Assembly: GCF_027921765.1 (NCBI RefSeq) | Contig: NZ_BSEJ01000009.1 | Coordinates: 62,001 to 126,000, forward strand | Source: Microbacterium barkeri | Lineage (GTDB): Bacteria > Actinomycetota > Actinomycetes > Actinomycetales > Microbacteriaceae | Direction: 5' to 3' | Length of the DNA: 64,000 bases | Part shown: positions 37,309 to 45,769 of the stretch, piece after piece | Layout of the letters: each line of letters starts with the position of its first letter | Numbering within the stretch: the stretch's first letter is position 1 | Position numbers and translations under genes: made by a program | Notes under the pieces: model-generated | The model's database searches: none | What the model saw: the letters and a program-made list of their open reading frames with translations, nothing else | Told to the model about the DNA's origin: nothing

Positions 37309-37698
37309 TTACTTGAGGGTGACGGTCGCGCCGGCGCCCTCGAGGGCCTCCTTGGCCTTGTCGGCCGTCTCCTTGTTGGCGCCCTCGAGGACAGCCTTGG
37401 GAGCGCCGTCGACGACAGCCTTCGCCTCGCCGAGGCCGAGCGAGGTGAGCTCGCGGACGACCTTGATGACCTGGATCTTCTTGTCGCCGGCAGCCTCGAG
37501 GATGACGTCGAACGAGTCCTTCTCCTCCTCGGCCGGAGCGTCGCCGCCCGCAGCCGGGGCGCCAGCGGCCGCAACGGCGACCGGGGCAGCAGCGGTGACG
37601 TCGAAGGTCTCCTCGAAGGCCTTCACGAACTCGCTGAGCTCGATGAGCGTGAGCTCCTTGAACGCGTCGAGCAGCTCTTCGGTGCTGAGCTTCGCCAT
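37309..37698 (-). CDS. rplL: 50S ribosomal protein L7/L12
   Basis: 129 residues. It forms the flexible stalk that recruits translation factors. The N-terminal dimerisation domain ([16 protein letters not shown]), an Ala/Gly-rich hinge ([14 protein letters not shown]) and the conserved C-terminal domain ([31 protein letters not shown]) are all present. It is downstream of rplJ in the same unit. Confidence 0.97.
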   Translation of the reverse strand: MAKLSTEELLDAFKELTLIELSEFVKAFEETFDVTAAAPVAVAAAGAPAAGGDAPAEEEKDSFDVILEAAGDKKIQVIKVVRELTSLGLGEAKAVVDGAPKAVLEGANKETADKAKEALEGAGATVTLK

Positions 37699-37749
37699 GA
37701 TGTTTCTCCTACTTTTTCGGGGTTTCGGGGTTGCTTCCGCGCAGCCTGA

Positions 37750-38265
37750 TCAGGCTGCGGTCTCCTGCTTCTCGCGCAGCGCCTCGACCGTGCGAACGGT
37801 CTTCGACAGCGGCGCCTGGAAGAGGGCGGCAGCCTTCGACATCGAGGCCTTCATCATGCCCGCGACCTTGGCGAGCAGGACTTCGCGGCTCTCGAGGTCA
37901 GCGAGCTTGCTGACCTCCTCAGGGCTGAGGGCGGTGCCATCGAAGTAGCCGCCCTTCACCACGAGAAGAGGGTGTGCCTTGGCGAAGGCGCGCAGACCCT
38001 TGGCGACGGCGACGGGGTCGCCGTGCACGAAGGCGACGGCCGACGGACCCTTGAGGTCGTCGTCCAGCGCCGTGATCCCCGCGTTGTTCGCGGCGATCTT
38101 GGTCAGCGTGTTCTTCACCACGGCGTACTCCGCGTCCTGACGGATCGCGTTGCGGAGCTCCTTGAGCTCGGCAACCGTCAGACCGCGGTACTCGGTGAGC
38201 AGAACGGCGGTCGAGCTCTCGAACTGCTTCGTGAGCTCGGCGACCGATGCTTCCTTCTGCGCCAT
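37750..38265 (-). CDS. rplJ: 50S ribosomal protein L10
   Basis: 171 residues from ATG 38265 ([11 protein letters not shown]), with AAGGAG 6 nt upstream. It anchors the L7/L12 stalk to 23S r[22 protein letters not shown] and [15 protein letters not shown] are conserved. The 5' leader is long and structured, see the L10 leader. Confidence 0.97.
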   Translation of the reverse strand: MAQKEASVAELTKQFESSTAVLLTEYRGLTVAELKELRNAIRQDAEYAVVKNTLTKIAANNAGITALDDDLKGPSAVAFVHGDPVAVAKGLRAFAKAHPLLVVKGGYFDGTALSPEEVSKLADLESREVLLAKVAGMMKASMSKAAALFQAPLSKTVRTVEALREKQETAA

Positions 38266-38430
38266 GGCCACTCCTTGATTGTCCTGAGGTGCTCCACGGA
38301 GGTGGGGCACCGGCCGCGCCACCCGCCCCGAACATGAGAAAGAGCTCCGGCGCAAGCGCACGGAGCTCGGTTCCCGTTCTCACGGGATTCGTTCGTGACA
38401 CCTGCGCGGGCCCCTGCAGTGCAGAGCTTC
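38266..38430 (-). ncRNA. Probable ribosomal protein L10 autoregulatory leader
   Basis: The region just upstream of rplJ on the minus strand has several stable stems: CCCGT-GAGA-ACGGG, and GAGCTCCG paired with CGGAGCTC across a GCGC-rich loop. It is followed by GC-rich pairing near the ribosome binding site. Position and structure fit the L10 leader bound by L10(L12)4. I could not align it to the covariance model. The remaining gap to 38587 contains no gene I can see. Confidence 0.5.
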
Positions 38431-38599
38431 GATCGTCACGTGCTTGCGCACACGGCGATGACCGGCGGTCTTCGGCTCGGACCAGCGTACCCGACTCGAG
38501 AGCCTGGGCCAAATCGATGGAGCGGACCTTCCGCACCGAGTCCGCCGAACCCGCATGTCCGGTCGGGACGCCGTCAGGGGGCGGGGTTAGGGTCAAGAG

Positions 38600-39286
38600 G
38601 TGACCCCCGAACTCGCCGCCCGGATCGTCGCGGACTCCCGCGACAGGGTGGCCTGGCTCCGGGCGCGGTCGCAGGGCATCACCGCGACCGACATCGCGAC
38701 GATCACGAGCGAGCGGGTCATCCCCCGCGCCGCCGAGCAGAAGCTGCGCGGCTCGTCGTTCGGCGGCAACGCGTACACCGACCACGGCCGGCGCCGCGAG
38801 CCCGAGATCGCCTCGTGGGTCGCCGCGACCCACGGCATCCAGCCGTCCAGCGCCCTCTTCCACGCGACGATCGAGAAGCGCCATCTCGCAACCCCCGACG
38901 GGATCGCCGTCGACCAGAGCGGCCGCATCCTGCTCGCCGAGATCAAGACGACGAACAAGACGTGGCGCACCATCCCGCGCTCGTACCTCCGCCAGGTGTG
39001 GTGGCAGCAGCACGTGCTCGGCGCCGAGCGGACGCTCTTCGCCTGGGAGGAGCACCGCGACTTCCAGCCGCTGCACGACGAGCCGAAGTGCGTGTGGATC
39101 GACCGCGACGACGCGGAGATCTCGCGGCTCGTGAAGCTCGCGACCGCCCTCATCGACGAGCTGTACCGACGCACGACGGGCAACGAGCCGCCGCGCCGGC
39201 CCGAGGCCGCCGTGACCGCGCCGCTCACTCCGCGCGAGCGCGCACTCCAGCGCTCCGCGTATCGGGCACTGGCCCTCGCCGACTGA
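38600..39286 (+). CDS. YqaJ-type PD-(D/E)XK exonuclease/recombinase
   Basis: 228 residues from GTG 38600, with TAGGGT exactly 6 nt upstream (leaderless pattern). Catalytic motifs of the YqaJ/lambda-exonuclease fold: SQGITATDIATIT (N-terminal R-x-x-GITATD), GRRREPEIASWV, ATPDGIAVD and LAEIKTTNKTW (E-x-K), then YLRQVWWQQHVLGAE. YqaJ proteins normally sit in prophages with a RecT-like annealing protein. None is present here; neighbours are rplJ and a repeat array. Confidence 0.87.
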   Translation: MTPELAARIVADSRDRVAWLRARSQGITATDIATITSERVIPRAAEQKLRGSSFGGNAYTDHGRRREPEIASWVAATHGIQPSSALFHATIEKRHLATPDGIAVDQSGRILLAEIKTTNKTWRTIPRSYLRQVWWQQHVLGAERTLFAWEEHRDFQPLHDEPKCVWIDRDDAEISRLVKLATALIDELYRRTTGNEPPRRPEAAVTAPLTPRERALQRSAYRALALAD

Positions 39287-39317
39287 CGCGCCGCGTCGCA
39301 CGCCCCGGGTGGCGGGC

Positions 39318-39340
39318 ATGTCTCATCCGCCCCGCCGCGC
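39318..39340 (+). repeat. Truncated 56-bp repeat unit
   Basis: CATGTCTCATCCGCC only; the right half of the unit is missing. It directly precedes the three complete units. Confidence 0.5.
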
Positions 39341-39542
39341 CATGTCTCACCCGGCGCCGTTATAGACGCCTCATACCGTCAGCAAGCGAGACACGCACCT
39401 CACGCCGACGCAGCATGTCTCATCCGCAGCCGCTATCGGCACCCCATACCCACACCCAGCGAGACACGCACCGCCCAGGGGCCAGGCATGTCTCACCCGC
39501 CGCCGTTATCGGCACCCCATACCGGCACCAAACGAGACACGC
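39341..39542 (+). repeat. Three-unit array of the 56-bp repeat, 73-bp period
   Basis: Units at 39341-39396, 39414-39469 and 39487-39542, each exactly 56 bp, begin CATGTCTCA(C/T)CCG and end GAGACACGC. A GCCG-TTAT-CGGC-like mini-hairpin lies inside units 2 and 3. Spacers are 17 bp each and not conserved. A fourth complete copy is inverted at 15184-15239. The ratio of repeat to spacer is the reverse of a CRISPR array. Confidence 0.8.
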
Positions 39543-39589
39543 ACCGCACGCCCACGCGAACACCACACGCACCGACATCCGGGAGTTAG

Positions 39590-39622
39590 TTGCGGTTCGT
39601 CAACGTTCTGGATATCGTTGAC
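39590..39622 (+). promoter_or_regulatory. Promoter with overlapping inverted-repeat operator for the efflux/MarR pair
   Basis: TTGCGG, 17-nt spacer, TATCGT. The perfect inverted repeat GTCAACG-N10-CGTTGAC (39599-39622) covers the spacer and -10. Flanking GTTG/CAAC half-sites occur at 39590-39603 and 39618-39632. The downstream MarR gene is the obvious candidate repressor. Confidence 0.6.
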
Positions 39623-39685
39623 TTTCCTCAACTTCTGCATGCCGACGCTGTCATGCCAATCCGGACACGATCGCGAAAGGTGCGT

Positions 39686-41362
39686 ATGAGCGCGCAACCC
39701 ACACCCGCACAGGCGCCCGCGGCGCGGATGTCCCGCCGCCAGGTGCTCGAGGCCCTCTCGGGCCTCCTCCTCGCCATGTTCTGCTCCATGGTCTCCACGA
39801 CCGTGGTCGGCACGTCGCTGCCCATCATCGTCCCGGCGCTCGGCGGTACCCAGGAGTCCTACACCTGGGTCGTGACGATCACCCTCCTCACCACGGCGAT
39901 CTCGACCCCGATCTGGGGCAAGCTCGCCGACCTCGTCAACCGCAAGACCCTCATGCTCATCGCCCTCGCGGTCTTCGTGCTCGCGAGCGCGGGTGCCGGC
40001 ATGTCCACGAGCGCCGAGATGCTCATCGCCTTCCGCGCCCTCCAGGGCCTCGGCGGCGGCGGTCTGGCCGCGCTCAGCCAGGTACTCATGGCCGACATCA
40101 TCAGCCCGCGCGAGCGCGGCAAGTACATGGGCCTGTTCGCGGGCGTGATGGCGGTCGCGACGGTCGGCGGCCCGCTGCTCGGCGGCGTCATGACCGACAC
40201 GATCGGATGGCGCTGGAACTTCTACGTCGGCGTCCCGCTGGGCATCATCGCGTTCGCCGTGCTCCTGCGGACGCTGCGGATCGAGCAGATCCGCGCGGCG
40301 AAGGTGCGCATCGACTACCTCGGCATCGTGCTCCTCAGCGTCTCGGCCGGCGTGCTCCTCGTCTGGATCACGAACGTGTCGGACTACGGATGGATCAGCT
40401 GGGAGACCGCATGGATGGTCGGCATCGCGCTGATCGCGGCCGTCGCGTTCGTGCTCGTCGAGCTCCGCGTCGCCGAGCCGCTCATCCCCCTCACGCTCTT
40501 CCGCAACCGCACGTTCACGCTCGCGGTGCTCGCGTCGATCTCGATCGGCGTGGCGATGTTCGGCACCTCCGTCTACCTCGGCCAGTACATGCAGATCTCC
40601 CGCGGGTACGGCCCGACCGAGGCGGGTCTGCTGACGATCCCGATGGCGGCGGGCATGCTCGTGGCGTCGGCCGTCGTGGGACAGCTCGTCACGCGCTTCG
40701 GCCGCTGGAAGAGCTACCTCGTCGTGGGCGCCGTGCTCATGATCGCCGGAACGGGCCTGCTGTCGACGCTCGCGTACGACACGTCGCTGTGGCTCGTCGG
40801 CACGTACATGTTCCTGCTCGGAGCGGGCACCGGCATGACCATGCAGAACCTGGTCCTCGTCGTGCAGAACACGTCGAAGCCGCAGGAGATCGGCGTCGCC
40901 AGCTCGGGCGTCAACTTCTTCCGCACGGTCGGCGGCACCGCCGGCGTCGCCGTCATGGGGTCGGTGCTGGCGGCGAGCATGACCCAGCAGCTGACGGATC
41001 GCGCACAGGAGATCGGCGCCGCCGTGATGAGCCTGGGCGAGCAGGGCCAGGCCATCCTCGCCCAGCTCCAGTCGGGCGCTCTCCCGGTCACGCGGGACAT
41101 GCCCGAGGCCATCGCCGTGATCATCGAGGACGCCTCGGCTCAGGCGATCTCGCACGCGTTCCTCATCGGCGTGCCTCTGGCGGTCCTGAGCCTCGTGGCG
41201 ATCGCCTTCCTCCCGAACAAGCCCCTCACCCGGCAGAACAACATCGAGCGGATGCGCGCGCAGCGTCTCGAGGGCGATCTCGCGGTAGCGACCGCCGAGA
41301 CGGGTTCCATCCCCGTGCACGTCGCAGATGACGGCGACGCGTCATCTGCGCGCAGCCGCTGA
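39686..41362 (+). CDS. DHA2 (EmrB/QacA) family 14-helix drug efflux transporter
   Basis: 558 residues from ATG 39686 (MSAQPTPAQAPA), with GAAAGG 5 nt upstream. About 14 membrane segments. Motifs: SMVSTTVVGTSLPIIVPALG (helix 1), GKLADLVNRKTLML, LQGLGGGGLAALSQVLMADI and RGKYMGLFAG. Proton-coupled export of cationic drugs or dyes is typical. It is followed by a MarR-family gene 22 bp downstream and preceded by an operator-like repeat. Confidence 0.93.
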   Translation: MSAQPTPAQAPAARMSRRQVLEALSGLLLAMFCSMVSTTVVGTSLPIIVPALGGTQESYTWVVTITLLTTAISTPIWGKLADLVNRKTLMLIALAVFVLASAGAGMSTSAEMLIAFRALQGLGGGGLAALSQVLMADIISPRERGKYMGLFAGVMAVATVGGPLLGGVMTDTIGWRWNFYVGVPLGIIAFAVLLRTLRIEQIRAAKVRIDYLGIVLLSVSAGVLLVWITNVSDYGWISWETAWMVGIALIAAVAFVLVELRVAEPLIPLTLFRNRTFTLAVLASISIGVAMFGTSVYLGQYMQISRGYGPTEAGLLTIPMAAGMLVASAVVGQLVTRFGRWKSYLVVGAVLMIAGTGLLSTLAYDTSLWLVGTYMFLLGAGTGMTMQNLVLVVQNTSKPQEIGVASSGVNFFRTVGGTAGVAVMGSVLAASMTQQLTDRAQEIGAAVMSLGEQGQAILAQLQSGALPVTRDMPEAIAVIIEDASAQAISHAFLIGVPLAVLSLVAIAFLPNKPLTRQNNIERMRAQRLEGDLAVATAETGSIPVHVADDGDASSARSR

Positions 41363-41384
41363 GGCGATCCGAGAGAATGATCCC

Positions 41385-41918
41385 GTGACCGCCGACACCG
41401 CCCAGGACGCCGCGCCCCCGCGCGGACCCGGGCTCCCGCTTGCGGGGACGACGCCCGCCGAGGGCGTCTCCCCCGAGCAGGCGGAGGCCATCAAGTCGGT
41501 CGAGGCCGAGTTCAGCGAGCTGATGACGCACGTGCGGCGCATCATCCACGAGAACGCAGACCGCGTGTCCCCCGGGCTCAACCCCGGCGCCTACAAGGTG
41601 TTCACCGCGATCGTCCGGCACGGCCCGCTCAAGGCGTCGACGCTCGTCGAGCGGATGATGCTCGACAAGGGCCAACTGAGCCGCACCGTGAAGGACCTGC
41701 AGGATCTCGGCCTCATCGCCCGCACACCGGATCCGAGCGATCGACGGGCGCATCTGCTCGAGGCGACCCCGCTCGGCATCGCGCGCCTCGAGGAGGCCCG
41801 CTCCCATCACGAGAGCCTGCTCTACGACACCCTCCTCGCCTGGGATGTCGAGCGCGTCCGCGACCTCGCGGGCCTCCTCCACGCACTCACCAACGGGACG
41901 ACGCCCGACCCCCGCTGA
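41385..41918 (+). CDS. MarR-family transcriptional regulator
   Basis: 177 residues from GTG 41385, with GAGAAT 6 nt upstream. The winged helix is visible at HGPLKASTLVERMMLDKGQL (HTH) and DLGLIARTPDPSDRRAHLLE, the basic wing with the conserved DxRxxxxxL motif. It is the likely autorepressor of itself and the adjoining efflux pump. Its stop is only 3 bp from the stop of the convergent export operon, with no terminator hairpin between. Confidence 0.92.
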   Translation: MTADTAQDAAPPRGPGLPLAGTTPAEGVSPEQAEAIKSVEAEFSELMTHVRRIIHENADRVSPGLNPGAYKVFTAIVRHGPLKASTLVERMMLDKGQLSRTVKDLQDLGLIARTPDPSDRRAHLLEATPLGIARLEEARSHHESLLYDTLLAWDVERVRDLAGLLHALTNGTTPDPR

Positions 41919-41921
41919 GGC

Positions 41922-42419
41922 TCACAGCAGCGTGCACGAGACACCCGAGATCAGCCCCGCGTGGTAGCGGACGCGCTGGCCGAAAGGCGAAGTCCAGCTG
42001 GTGCCAGGCAGGATCGTGTGCGGCTCGAAATCGACGTTGACTCCGAGCAGGGACTCGATGCTCCCGATCAGACCGGTGCGGAAGCTCGCTCGGTACACGC
42101 CGGGGGAGACAGTGCTTACCTCAGGCTGGACAGAGAAGGTGCTTATCGGCGTCGTCACCCTCCACTCGACGCGCGCACCTGTCGGCTGAGCGGGAAGCGT
42201 GTACTGGACCGACATGAACACGCCGCCGAGAAGCGGGCGCACGCAGGTGGTGACCGAGAGCGACGACGGCGTGGACAGCGTGCCCGCGGTCAGCGTCGCG
42301 TTCGCATGCTCCGCATCTGTGAAGGCCGCGTCGGTCGTCGTCGCAGCAGGCGTGAGCACGGCGACCCCGAGCGCGGCGGCGAGGGCGAGTGCGGCGATCC
42401 GCCTGCGGAGCCGGGTCAT
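41922..42419 (-). CDS. SipW-dependent-type exported protein, last gene of the operon
   Basis: 165 residues. The twin basic N-terminus (MTRLRRRIAALALAA) and hydrophobic core are followed by DAAFTDAEHANATLTAGTLS, the [A]-[WF]-[NT]-D-x-E-xx-xAT-xxAGT motif characteristic of SipW substrates (TasA/CalY type). The rest is a predicted beta-rich secreted domain with two Cys (TTCVRP and the C-terminal VSCTLL). It overlaps the upstream gene by 4 bp. Confidence 0.82.
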   Translation of the reverse strand: MTRLRRRIAALALAAALGVAVLTPAATTTDAAFTDAEHANATLTAGTLSTPSSLSVTTCVRPLLGGVFMSVQYTLPAQPTGARVEWRVTTPISTFSVQPEVSTVSPGVYRASFRTGLIGSIESLLGVNVDFEPHTILPGTSWTSPFGQRVRYHAGLISGVSCTLL

Positions 42420-43045
42420 CGCGGCGACCTCCGTGCGCGGCGGCCGCGGGCGAGCGCGGCGACGCCTCCGCCCACGAGCACGACTCCCGCAGCCAGCAAC
42501 AGCGGTGCGGCAGATCCGCCCGTCGGCGACAGGTCGCGCTCGTCGTCCTGATCGACGAAGACCTCGTCGCCCGCCGCGCGCACGTGGACCGAGACCTCCG
42601 CTTCGGCCGATTCGACGGCCGAGGGCGCCAGGCCCACGTCCAGCCGTACGAAAACGGGTTCCTCGGTGCCCGAGCTCCGCAGCCAGTCGGTGTCCCCGTC
42701 GAGCGGCAGCGCCCAGTCGGCGCGCAGGACCTCCGCCCCCTCAGGGCACTCCGCCCCCTGCCAGGCGACGCCGCACGTGGCGATATCAGCGACGAGGTCG
42801 AGCCCGCCTGTGCCGCGGACGCCGATGTCGAGCGTCCCGGGGTCGGGCGCGTCCACGGAGATCGCGAGCGTCCACGCGACGCTCTCGCCCGGCTCGAGCC
42901 GCGCCATCCGCTCCCAGTCCGCCGTCGACTCGATCCGGATGTGCTCGCCCTCGATCACCCGCGTCGTCGGAGCGGCGACGGCCGCCGTCGGCAGCGCGAC
43001 GGCCGCGACGACCGCCGCGAGGCAGAGAGCTCGACGCGGGGTCAT
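42416..43045 (-). CDS. Secreted cell-wall-anchored-like protein with SPTG motif and C-terminal membrane helix
   Basis: 209 residues. The N-terminal signal peptide ends at TAAVAAP. The beta-rich ectodomain has two Cys (ATCGVAWQGAEC). The C-terminus is LSPTGGSAAPLLLAAGVVLV followed by an RGRRARR tail, the layout of a sortase signal, although LSPTG departs from the LPxTG consensus. It overlaps sipW upstream and the downstream gene by 4 bp each. Confidence 0.85.
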   Translation of the reverse strand: MTPRRALCLAAVVAAVALPTAAVAAPTTRVIEGEHIRIESTADWERMARLEPGESVAWTLAISVDAPDPGTLDIGVRGTGGLDLVADIATCGVAWQGAECPEGAEVLRADWALPLDGDTDWLRSSGTEEPVFVRLDVGLAPSAVESAEAEVSVHVRAAGDEVFVDQDDERDLSPTGGSAAPLLLAAGVVLVGGGVAALARGRRARRSPR

Positions 43046-43644
43046 CCGGTCCCCCGGCCCTCAGGCGCTAGCTCTTCCCTCGCGCGCTCGGCGCCATCCG
43101 CCCGACGCGGCCAGAAGGCCCAGCCGACGAGCAGGGCCGCCCCGATCGAGAGCCCGCCGAGCACACGCGGATCGCCGAAGGACGCGATGACCGGCGCGAT
43201 CCCGGGCACGGAGAAGAGCACGATCCGTGCCGTGGTGATCGCGTACGGCGCGACGTCGTCCTGCTCGTTCGCGTCGCCGCGCATCGTGATCACGCGCTCG
43301 TCGGCGCTCGCCCCCGGGTTGATCGAGGTGATGCGGTGCGTCACGGGCAGCTGGCCCTCGCGGTCCACGGTCACGACGTCGCCCACGTCGAGCGACGCGG
43401 CCGGCACACGCTGCACCATGGCGACGGAGCCGGAGGGGATGGCCGGAGCCATCGATCCCGTGCGGAACATGATGAGCGTGATGTCGAAGAGGTATGCGAG
43501 CACCACGAGCACGATGCAGACCGTGCCCGCGAGCGCCGCGAGGGTCAGGAGCACGTCGCCGAGGAAGCGCGCGGGCGTCCGCCGACGGATGCCCTGGGCC
43601 CGGCGGGCGCGGGCGTCGCGACGCGTCTGCGGAGGAGCGCTCAT
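43042..43644 (-). CDS. SipW/ER-type signal peptidase I
   Basis: 200 residues with an N-terminal (about 28-53) and a C-terminal (about 160-178) membrane helix. The catalytic Ser lies in FRTGSMAPAIPSGSVAM. The general-base position reads VTHRI, with His instead of the Lys of ordinary bacterial leader peptidases, as in SipW and eukaryotic SEC11. MRGDANEQDD is conserved. It probably processes the SipW-type signal peptides of its neighbours. Confidence 0.92.
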   Translation of the reverse strand: MSAPPQTRRDARARRAQGIRRRTPARFLGDVLLTLAALAGTVCIVLVVLAYLFDITLIMFRTGSMAPAIPSGSVAMVQRVPAASLDVGDVVTVDREGQLPVTHRITSINPGASADERVITMRGDANEQDDVAPYAITTARIVLFSVPGIAPVIASFGDPRVLGGLSIGAALLVGWAFWPRRADGAERAREELAPEGRGTG

Positions 43645-43654
43645 GCGAGGACGC

Positions 43655-44281
43655 TCACGAGGACGTCGCCGTGAACTGCCACGTGGGCGTCACGGAGGCT
43701 CCCTGCGCCGCGTTGGGCGCGGTCGACGGGAGCGTGACGGCGAAGCAGTAGTTGACGGTGCTCGCGCCGTTGGCAGACAGGCTCTGCGACGACGCGGCGT
43801 CGGCACCGAGGGGCGAGCCCGGCGGGATCACGGTCGCGGTCGATGCTCCGAACGTCGTCGCGTCGCACTGCGCCGCGGGAACCGTGCGGACGCCGTAGGT
43901 GAGGTACTGGCCGAGCCCTGTCGTGGCGTTGGCGTCGGTCGCGGTGAGGAGGACGCTCCCGGCGATCGAGGGATTCACCGTGCGCACGCTGAACAGCGCG
44001 TAGGTCGTCGTGCCCGGAGCCATCGCCGTGGGGGCGACCTGGAAGTTCAGGACGGCGGCCGCGCCCGCACTCGCGTGCTCGGTGAAGGTCGTGCCGTTCG
44101 TCGCACCCACGATCCCGAACGTGCCCGCCGTGAGCGTCGCCGTCGTGTGCTCGGTGTCGTTCCATGCCGCCAGCGTCGCGGCGGCGCCGATGCCGAGCAC
44201 GACGCCGCCTGCCAGCACCGCCCGCAGGCGGCGCCACCGCAGCGCCCGCCGCCGCGCGTCGCGCGTGGCCTTGCGCGCCAC
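43655..44281 (-). CDS. SipW-dependent-type (alternate signal) exported protein B
   Basis: 208 residues from GTG 44281. The signal region ends in GVVLGIGAAATLAAWNDTEH, then TTATLTAGTFGI, the alternate-signal motif. The mature part is Ala/Thr/Gly-rich, beta-predicted, with two Cys. It starts 4 bp after the preceding gene and ends 10 bp before sipW. It is probably a fibre- or surface-forming protein like TasA, by analogy only. Confidence 0.87.
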   Translation of the reverse strand: MARKATRDARRRALRWRRLRAVLAGGVVLGIGAAATLAAWNDTEHTTATLTAGTFGIVGATNGTTFTEHASAGAAAVLNFQVAPTAMAPGTTTYALFSVRTVNPSIAGSVLLTATDANATTGLGQYLTYGVRTVPAAQCDATTFGASTATVIPPGSPLGADAASSQSLSANGASTVNYCFAVTLPSTAPNAAQGASVTPTWQFTATSS

Positions 44282-44285
44282 GGGA

Positions 44286-44888
44286 CTACTCCGACGTCGC
44301 CGTGAACGACCAGGTCGCCGTCGCGTCGCCGCCCTCCTCGAGCCCCGCCCCGGCCGTCACCTCGAAGCACAGCTGCACGGGTGCACCGGGCGCGGCGTCT
44401 CCCGCGGTGAGCGTCACGTCGGCACCTGCGGTCAGCGCGTCGAGCGTCGCGCCCGATGCGACGAGCGTGCCCGTCGCGGTCGCCGCGCTGCAGGTCGCGT
44501 CGGCGGCGATCGCGTACACCTCGTACGACAGGTTCGCCGCATTCGCGCCCGTGGCCGCGACGGTGTCGGCGACGAGGGTCGCGTCGGAGGTCGTCGTGTC
44601 ATCGAGTCGCACCCAGAACGGCGCGTAGACGACGTCGGTCGGCGACAGGTTCTCGGCGAGCGGCAGCGTGAAGGCGAGGGCCGCTCCGGGTGCCGTCTCG
44701 TGGTCCGCGTAACCGTCCGTCGCGCTCGTCGTCGAGCCCTCCAGGTTGAACGCGCCGGCCCCGAAGGTCCCCGTCGCGAACTCCGAGTCGTTCCAGGCGG
44801 CCAGCGTGACGACGGCGCCGACGCCGAGGACGAGTCCTCCGGCGAGGACGGCGAAGACCTTGCGGCGCCGGGTGTCGGTCGTGCTCAT
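44286..44888 (-). CDS. SipW-dependent-type (alternate signal) exported protein A
   Basis: 200 residues from ATG 44888 (MSTTDTRRRKVFAVLAGG), with GAGGGGG upstream. The signal ends VVTLAAWNDSEFATGTFGAG, matching the same motif as protein B and the last gene. The mature domain is acidic and beta-rich with two Cys (DATCSAAT, PVQLCFEV) and ends TWSFTATSE, like B's TWQFTATSS, so A and B are paralogues. It is the first gene of the five-gene export operon. Confidence 0.87.
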   Translation of the reverse strand: MSTTDTRRRKVFAVLAGGLVLGVGAVVTLAAWNDSEFATGTFGAGAFNLEGSTTSATDGYADHETAPGAALAFTLPLAENLSPTDVVYAPFWVRLDDTTTSDATLVADTVAATGANAANLSYEVYAIAADATCSAATATGTLVASGATLDALTAGADVTLTAGDAAPGAPVQLCFEVTAGAGLEEGGDATATWSFTATSE

Positions 44889-45019
44889 GTGTGCCCCCTC
44901 GTGGTGCTGCGTGTGCGGATATCGGTATTCACGCCGTTCCAGCGTCGCACATGAAACACCGCGCGCATAGCCCTCAGGCTGGGGGCCGGACACCCACGTG
45001 CGTCCGGGGCGGGAGACGA

Positions 45020-45049
45020 CGAAGGCCCCGTCCGGAGACGGGGCCTTCG
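45020..45049 (-). terminator. Hairpin terminator after rplA
   Basis: CGAAGGCCCCGT / ACGGGGCCTTCG perfect 12-bp stem, 6-nt loop. Confidence 0.85.
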
Positions 45050-45062
45050 CAGGATGGGCGTG

Positions 45063-45755
45063 TTACGCGATCGCGTTGACGTCCAGCGGGATGCCGGGGC
45101 CGAACGTGGTCGACACCGCGCCCTTCTGGATGTAGCGGCCCTTCGAGCTCGACGGCTTGAGGCGGACGATCTCCTCGAGCGCTGCGCCGATGTTCTCGTT
45201 CAGCTGCTCGGCCGAGAACGAGGCCTTGCCGACGACGAAGTGCACGTTGGCGTGCTTGTCGACGCGGAACTCGATCTTGCCGCCCTTGATCTCCTCGACG
45301 GCCTTGGCCGTGTTGGGGGTGACGGTGCCGGTCTTCGGGTTGGGCATGAGGCCACGGGGGCCGAGCACCTTGCCGAGTCGACCGACCTGGCCCATGAGCT
45401 CCGGCACGGCGACAGCCGCGTCGAAGTCGGTCCAGCCGGCGGCGACCTTCTCGATGAGCTCGGCGCCGCCGACCTCGTCCGCACCGGCGGCGATGGCGGC
45501 CTCGGCGGCCGGGCCGTTGGCGAAGACGATGACGCGGGCGGTCTTGCCCGTTCCGTGCGGCAGGATGACCGTGCCGCGGACCATCTGGTCCGCCTTGCGC
45601 GGGTCGACCGAGAGCTTGAGCGCGACCTCGACGGTCGAGTCGAACTTCTTCGAGCCCGTCTCCTTCGCGAGCGCGACGGCCTCAGCGGGCGTGTAGAACT
45701 TGCCGGCCTCGATCTTCTCGGCGGCGGACTGGTAAGCCTTGGACTTGGTAGCCAT
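45063..45755 (-). CDS. rplA: 50S ribosomal protein L1
   Basis: 230 residues from ATG 45755 ([15 protein letters not shown]), with GAGGGGGATAAC upstream. It binds 23S rRNA at the L1 stalk and can repress its own operon. [31 protein letters not shown] and [15 protein letters not shown] are conserved. It is directly downstream of rplK. Confidence 0.97.
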   Translation of the reverse strand: MATKSKAYQSAAEKIEAGKFYTPAEAVALAKETGSKKFDSTVEVALKLSVDPRKADQMVRGTVILPHGTGKTARVIVFANGPAAEAAIAAGADEVGGAELIEKVAAGWTDFDAAVAVPELMGQVGRLGKVLGPRGLMPNPKTGTVTPNTAKAVEEIKGGKIEFRVDKHANVHFVVGKASFSAEQLNENIGAALEEIVRLKPSSSKGRYIQKGAVSTTFGPGIPLDVNAIA

Positions 45756-45769
45756 GTTCGTTATCCCCC

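Noticed and set aside
38600..39286. Prophage remnant
   Set aside because: Only a YqaJ gene is present; no integrase, att-like duplication, structural or lysis genes within the window.
39318..39545. Possible CRISPR array
   Set aside because: Repeats are 56 bp and diverged and spacers only 17 bp, with three full units, an isolated inverted copy elsewhere and no cas genes; the proportions are the reverse of CRISPR.
43042..45050. Pilus (sortase) assembly cluster
   Set aside because: No sortase gene and only one imperfect LSPTG tail; the peptidase is SipW-type and the substrates match the alternate-signal family.
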